This document shows, piece after piece, positions 62,441-64,000 of a stretch of DNA of 64,000 nt. The stretch covers positions 1,550,001 through 1,614,000 of the forward strand of contig NZ_FNUB01000005.1 in assembly GCF_900105985.1 (NCBI RefSeq), given 5' to 3'. The DNA is from Tenacibaculum sp. MAR_2010_89 (GTDB lineage Bacteria; Bacteroidota; Bacteroidia; Flavobacteriales; Flavobacteriaceae). The stretch's first letter is position 1, and the number at the start of each line of letters is the position of its first letter. The position numbers were made by a program, and so were the translations under genes. The notes beneath the pieces were generated by a model that made no database searches, was not told where the DNA came from, and saw only the letters and a list, made by a program, of their open reading frames with translations.

Positions 62441-63641
62441 TGCTTAAAATTGTAGATATATTCATGTTTATTATTGGATAAATAGCTAAAGAAATGGAAA
62501 GAAAGACCATTAAGAAAACAAACGAAGCTATTTGCAAAAAATCTTTAAAAACTAATTCTTGAAGTATAATTTGTTGGTTACTAATTTGTATTAAACTAAC
62601 GATAGTTCCTAATGCTATTTTGATTAATAGGAGTCCCAATAAAAAAGCAATTAATACTATAATTCCACCTTCATAAATTACCATCTTAATTAATTGATAA
62701 TTATTAGCTCCATAAGTTCGTAAAATAGCTAAATCAAAAGCTCGTTCTTTTATCATTTTATAGGAGCTTATGAAAATAATAACACAAGAAATTATAAGAA
62801 TTAAATAACCTATCCAAGAAATAGTTTGAAGTCCAATGTTTGTATATTTATATAACTTCCCCAATTCATATTTAGGCAAAGCAGCTTGCATACTAGTATG
62901 CTTATTAATTTTTCTAGGAATAGTTAAAAAAGCTCTTGGATTTTTAAAAGTTACTAATAAAGAGGTGATTTCTTTATCTTCGTGTTCTTCATGGTGTTTA
63001 TGCTCTTCATGATGTTCATTGTTACCATGATCATGGGTTTCCCATACACTTTCTAAATTGGTAATTATTAAGCGATCTATTACTTTTTGCGTTGGTTTTA
63101 AAATACCTACTATCGTTAACTTGTCTGAATGTACTTCTATATTATTTTCTATTAGTCCATGAGAACTTAAAAAAGAATCTCCTATTTTTAGGTTTAGTTC
63201 CTTAGCTACGGTATTTCCTAAAATCACTTCCATAGCTTTTTTAACTTTACGACCTTTTTCTAACTCGGTTTTATAAAGAGAGATAAATTGATTTGTTGTG
63301 CCTACAATTCTATATCCTTTGTAATTATCACCATAAGAAATAGGAACTGCAAGTTTAATCATTGAGTTTTCACTTATTTTTTTTGCTTCTTTATAGGGGA
63401 TGTTTCCTGTTGGATTATCTATATGTAAAACAGAAGCTAGAGTTAACTGTAAAGAACTTCCTTTGGCTCCAATAACTAAATCAATTTGACTTAAGTTATT
63501 TTCAATTTGTGCTTCAAAAGATTTTTTTAATTGTTGAATACCTAAAAGAAGGGTAATACTTAGCGATAAAATAAAAATACTTAAAAAACTATATAATGGT
63601 TTTGATTTTATATTTCGAATACTAATTTTCCAAATGTTCAT
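62430..63641 (-). CDS. MacB/FtsX-like ABC permease with histidine-rich loop
   Basis: The 403-residue protein has an N-terminal membrane segment (about 17-36), a large extracytoplasmic domain (about 40-270) and three C-terminal membrane segments with the FtsX pattern (ISCVIIFISSYKMIKERAFDLAILRTYGAN, then IYEGGIIVLIAFLLG). Inside the periplasmic domain (about 200-225) is a run rich in His and Glu (HDHGNNEHHEEHKHHEEHED), typical of a zinc- or other metal-binding loop. It forms a complex with the ATPase encoded directly upstream (4-bp overlap). Direction and substrate are unknown; metal-linked function is inferred. Confidence 0.85.
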   Translation of the reverse strand: MNIWKISIRNIKSKPLYSFLSIFILSLSITLLLGIQQLKKSFEAQIENNLSQIDLVIGAKGSSLQLTLASVLHIDNPTGNIPYKEAKKISENSMIKLAVPISYGDNYKGYRIVGTTNQFISLYKTELEKGRKVKKAMEVILGNTVAKELNLKIGDSFLSSHGLIENNIEVHSDKLTIVGILKPTQKVIDRLIITNLESVWETHDHGNNEHHEEHKHHEEHEDKEITSLLVTFKNPRAFLTIPRKINKHTSMQAALPKYELGKLYKYTNIGLQTISWIGYLILIISCVIIFISSYKMIKERAFDLAILRTYGANNYQLIKMVIYEGGIIVLIAFLLGLLLIKIALGTIVSLIQISNQQIILQELVFKDFLQIASFVFLMVFLSISLAIYPIINMNISTILSNEK

Positions 63642-64000
63642 AATGTAATAGAATTTTGGAAGTGTGACTTTAATCTATGGTCGTGAGTAATAACAATTAA
63701 ATTAGCATCGGTTAGTTTTGCCTGCTCTTTTAAAATTTTAATAACAGTATTACAGTTTTGATCATCTAAACTAGAGGTGGGTTCATCAGCTAAAATAACT
63801 TTGGGATTATGAATTATAGATAAAGCTATTCCTAGTCGCTGTAATTGACCTTCACTTAATTTGTTTACTTTTTTATTTTTTAAATCATAAATATCTAACT
63901 GCTTCAATAGATCTTCAATCTCTTTGTTAGTTGTTTTTTTTTTGCTGAAAAAAAGACGAGCTTGTAAATTTTCAAATACATTTAAAGATTGAACTAAATG
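63638..64000 (-). CDS. ABC transporter ATP-binding protein (5' end outside window)
   Basis: The frame is open to the right edge. Visible parts: Q-loop region HLVQSLNVFENL, signature LSEGQLQRLGIALSIIHNP, Walker B VILADEPTSSLDD, and H-loop VITHDHR. This is the LolD/MacB-type ATPase pattern. The Walker A motif lies beyond the window. It is the first visible gene of the operon with the permease, the DUF3299-like protein and the split nucleotidase. Confidence 0.92.
   Translation of the reverse strand, partial: HLVQSLNVFENLQARLFFSKKKTTNKEIEDLLKQLDIYDLKNKKVNKLSEGQLQRLGIALSIIHNPKVILADEPTSSLDDQNCNTVIKILKEQAKLTDANLIVITHDHRLKSHFQNSITL

Noticed and set aside
1..64000. CRISPR arrays, insertion sequences, prophage genes, tRNA or rRNA genes
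   Set aside because: None seen on reading the window; repeats present are coding tandem units, paralogue blocks or operators.

Overview
The window is AT-rich, bacterial, and reads as a marine member of the Flavobacteriaceae (Bacteroidota), Tenacibaculum-like in style. The grounds are: type IX secretion (T9SS) sorting domains on two giant proteins; many Bacteroidota-style signal peptides ending in AQ and lipoproteins with a cysteine after the hydrophobic segment; promoter -7 boxes of the Bacteroidota form TAnnTTTG; and a DUF5117-type metalloprotease. I cannot name a species. I saw no rRNA, tRNA, CRISPR array or insertion sequence.

Layout. 1-19.05 kb: a surface-protein locus. Two giant T9SS-secreted LamG proteins (the first cut by the window edge) flank a membrane-bound AraC-type regulator, a ~0.95 kb non-coding leader, and three small exported proteins that form an operon with the second giant. 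The two giants are paralogues whose last ~900 bp are nearly identical, as expected after gene conversion. 19.2-38.9 kb: mostly housekeeping genes, with a candidate small RNA, DUF1456, a VTT membrane protein, a COG2509 flavoprotein, an AtoE-like transporter, aat, a RhlE-like helicase, three exported hydrolases, DJ-1/PfpI, DsbD, YgiQ and an outer-membrane barrel.

39.1-47.6 kb: the most interesting segment, an NAD+/ADP-ribose island. nadV (NAMPT) and a ten-gene minus-strand operon led by a short PRPP synthetase (prs) sit beside a Nudix-winged-helix regulator (NrtR family). The operon encodes a crystallin-J1-type protein, DUF4291, a TIGR02452/PARG-like glycohydrolase, two macrodomain remnants, KptA (RNA 2'-phosphotransferase), a 2OG-Fe(II) oxygenase, a PPP-type phosphatase, a nucleoside deoxyribosyltransferase-like protein and a NADAR protein. 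Four copies of one 19-bp inverted repeat (TTGYGT-N7-ACRCAA) lie exactly on the -7 boxes of nadV, prs (two tandem promoters) and nrtR, which predicts a self-contained NrtR regulon. Three of the accessory loci are broken: NADAR has three TGA codons plus a frameshift, the oxygenase has a homopolymer frameshift, and the two macrodomain genes have been merged by a deletion.

47.7-64 kb, almost all minus strand: GlpQ; a metal-linked trio (SigZ with a cysteine-rich tail, a 34-residue metallothionein-like peptide with 11 cysteines, DUF3703); an isolated TonB-receptor plug protein; an amidohydrolase; an S41 protease with an outer-membrane barrel; DoxX with an M28 peptidase; an AGCS symporter; a membrane-bound LuxR-type regulator; and an operon with a split UshA-type 5'-nucleotidase, a DUF3299-like exported protein, and a MacB/FtsX-like ABC permease with a histidine-rich loop plus its ATPase, which runs off the right edge.
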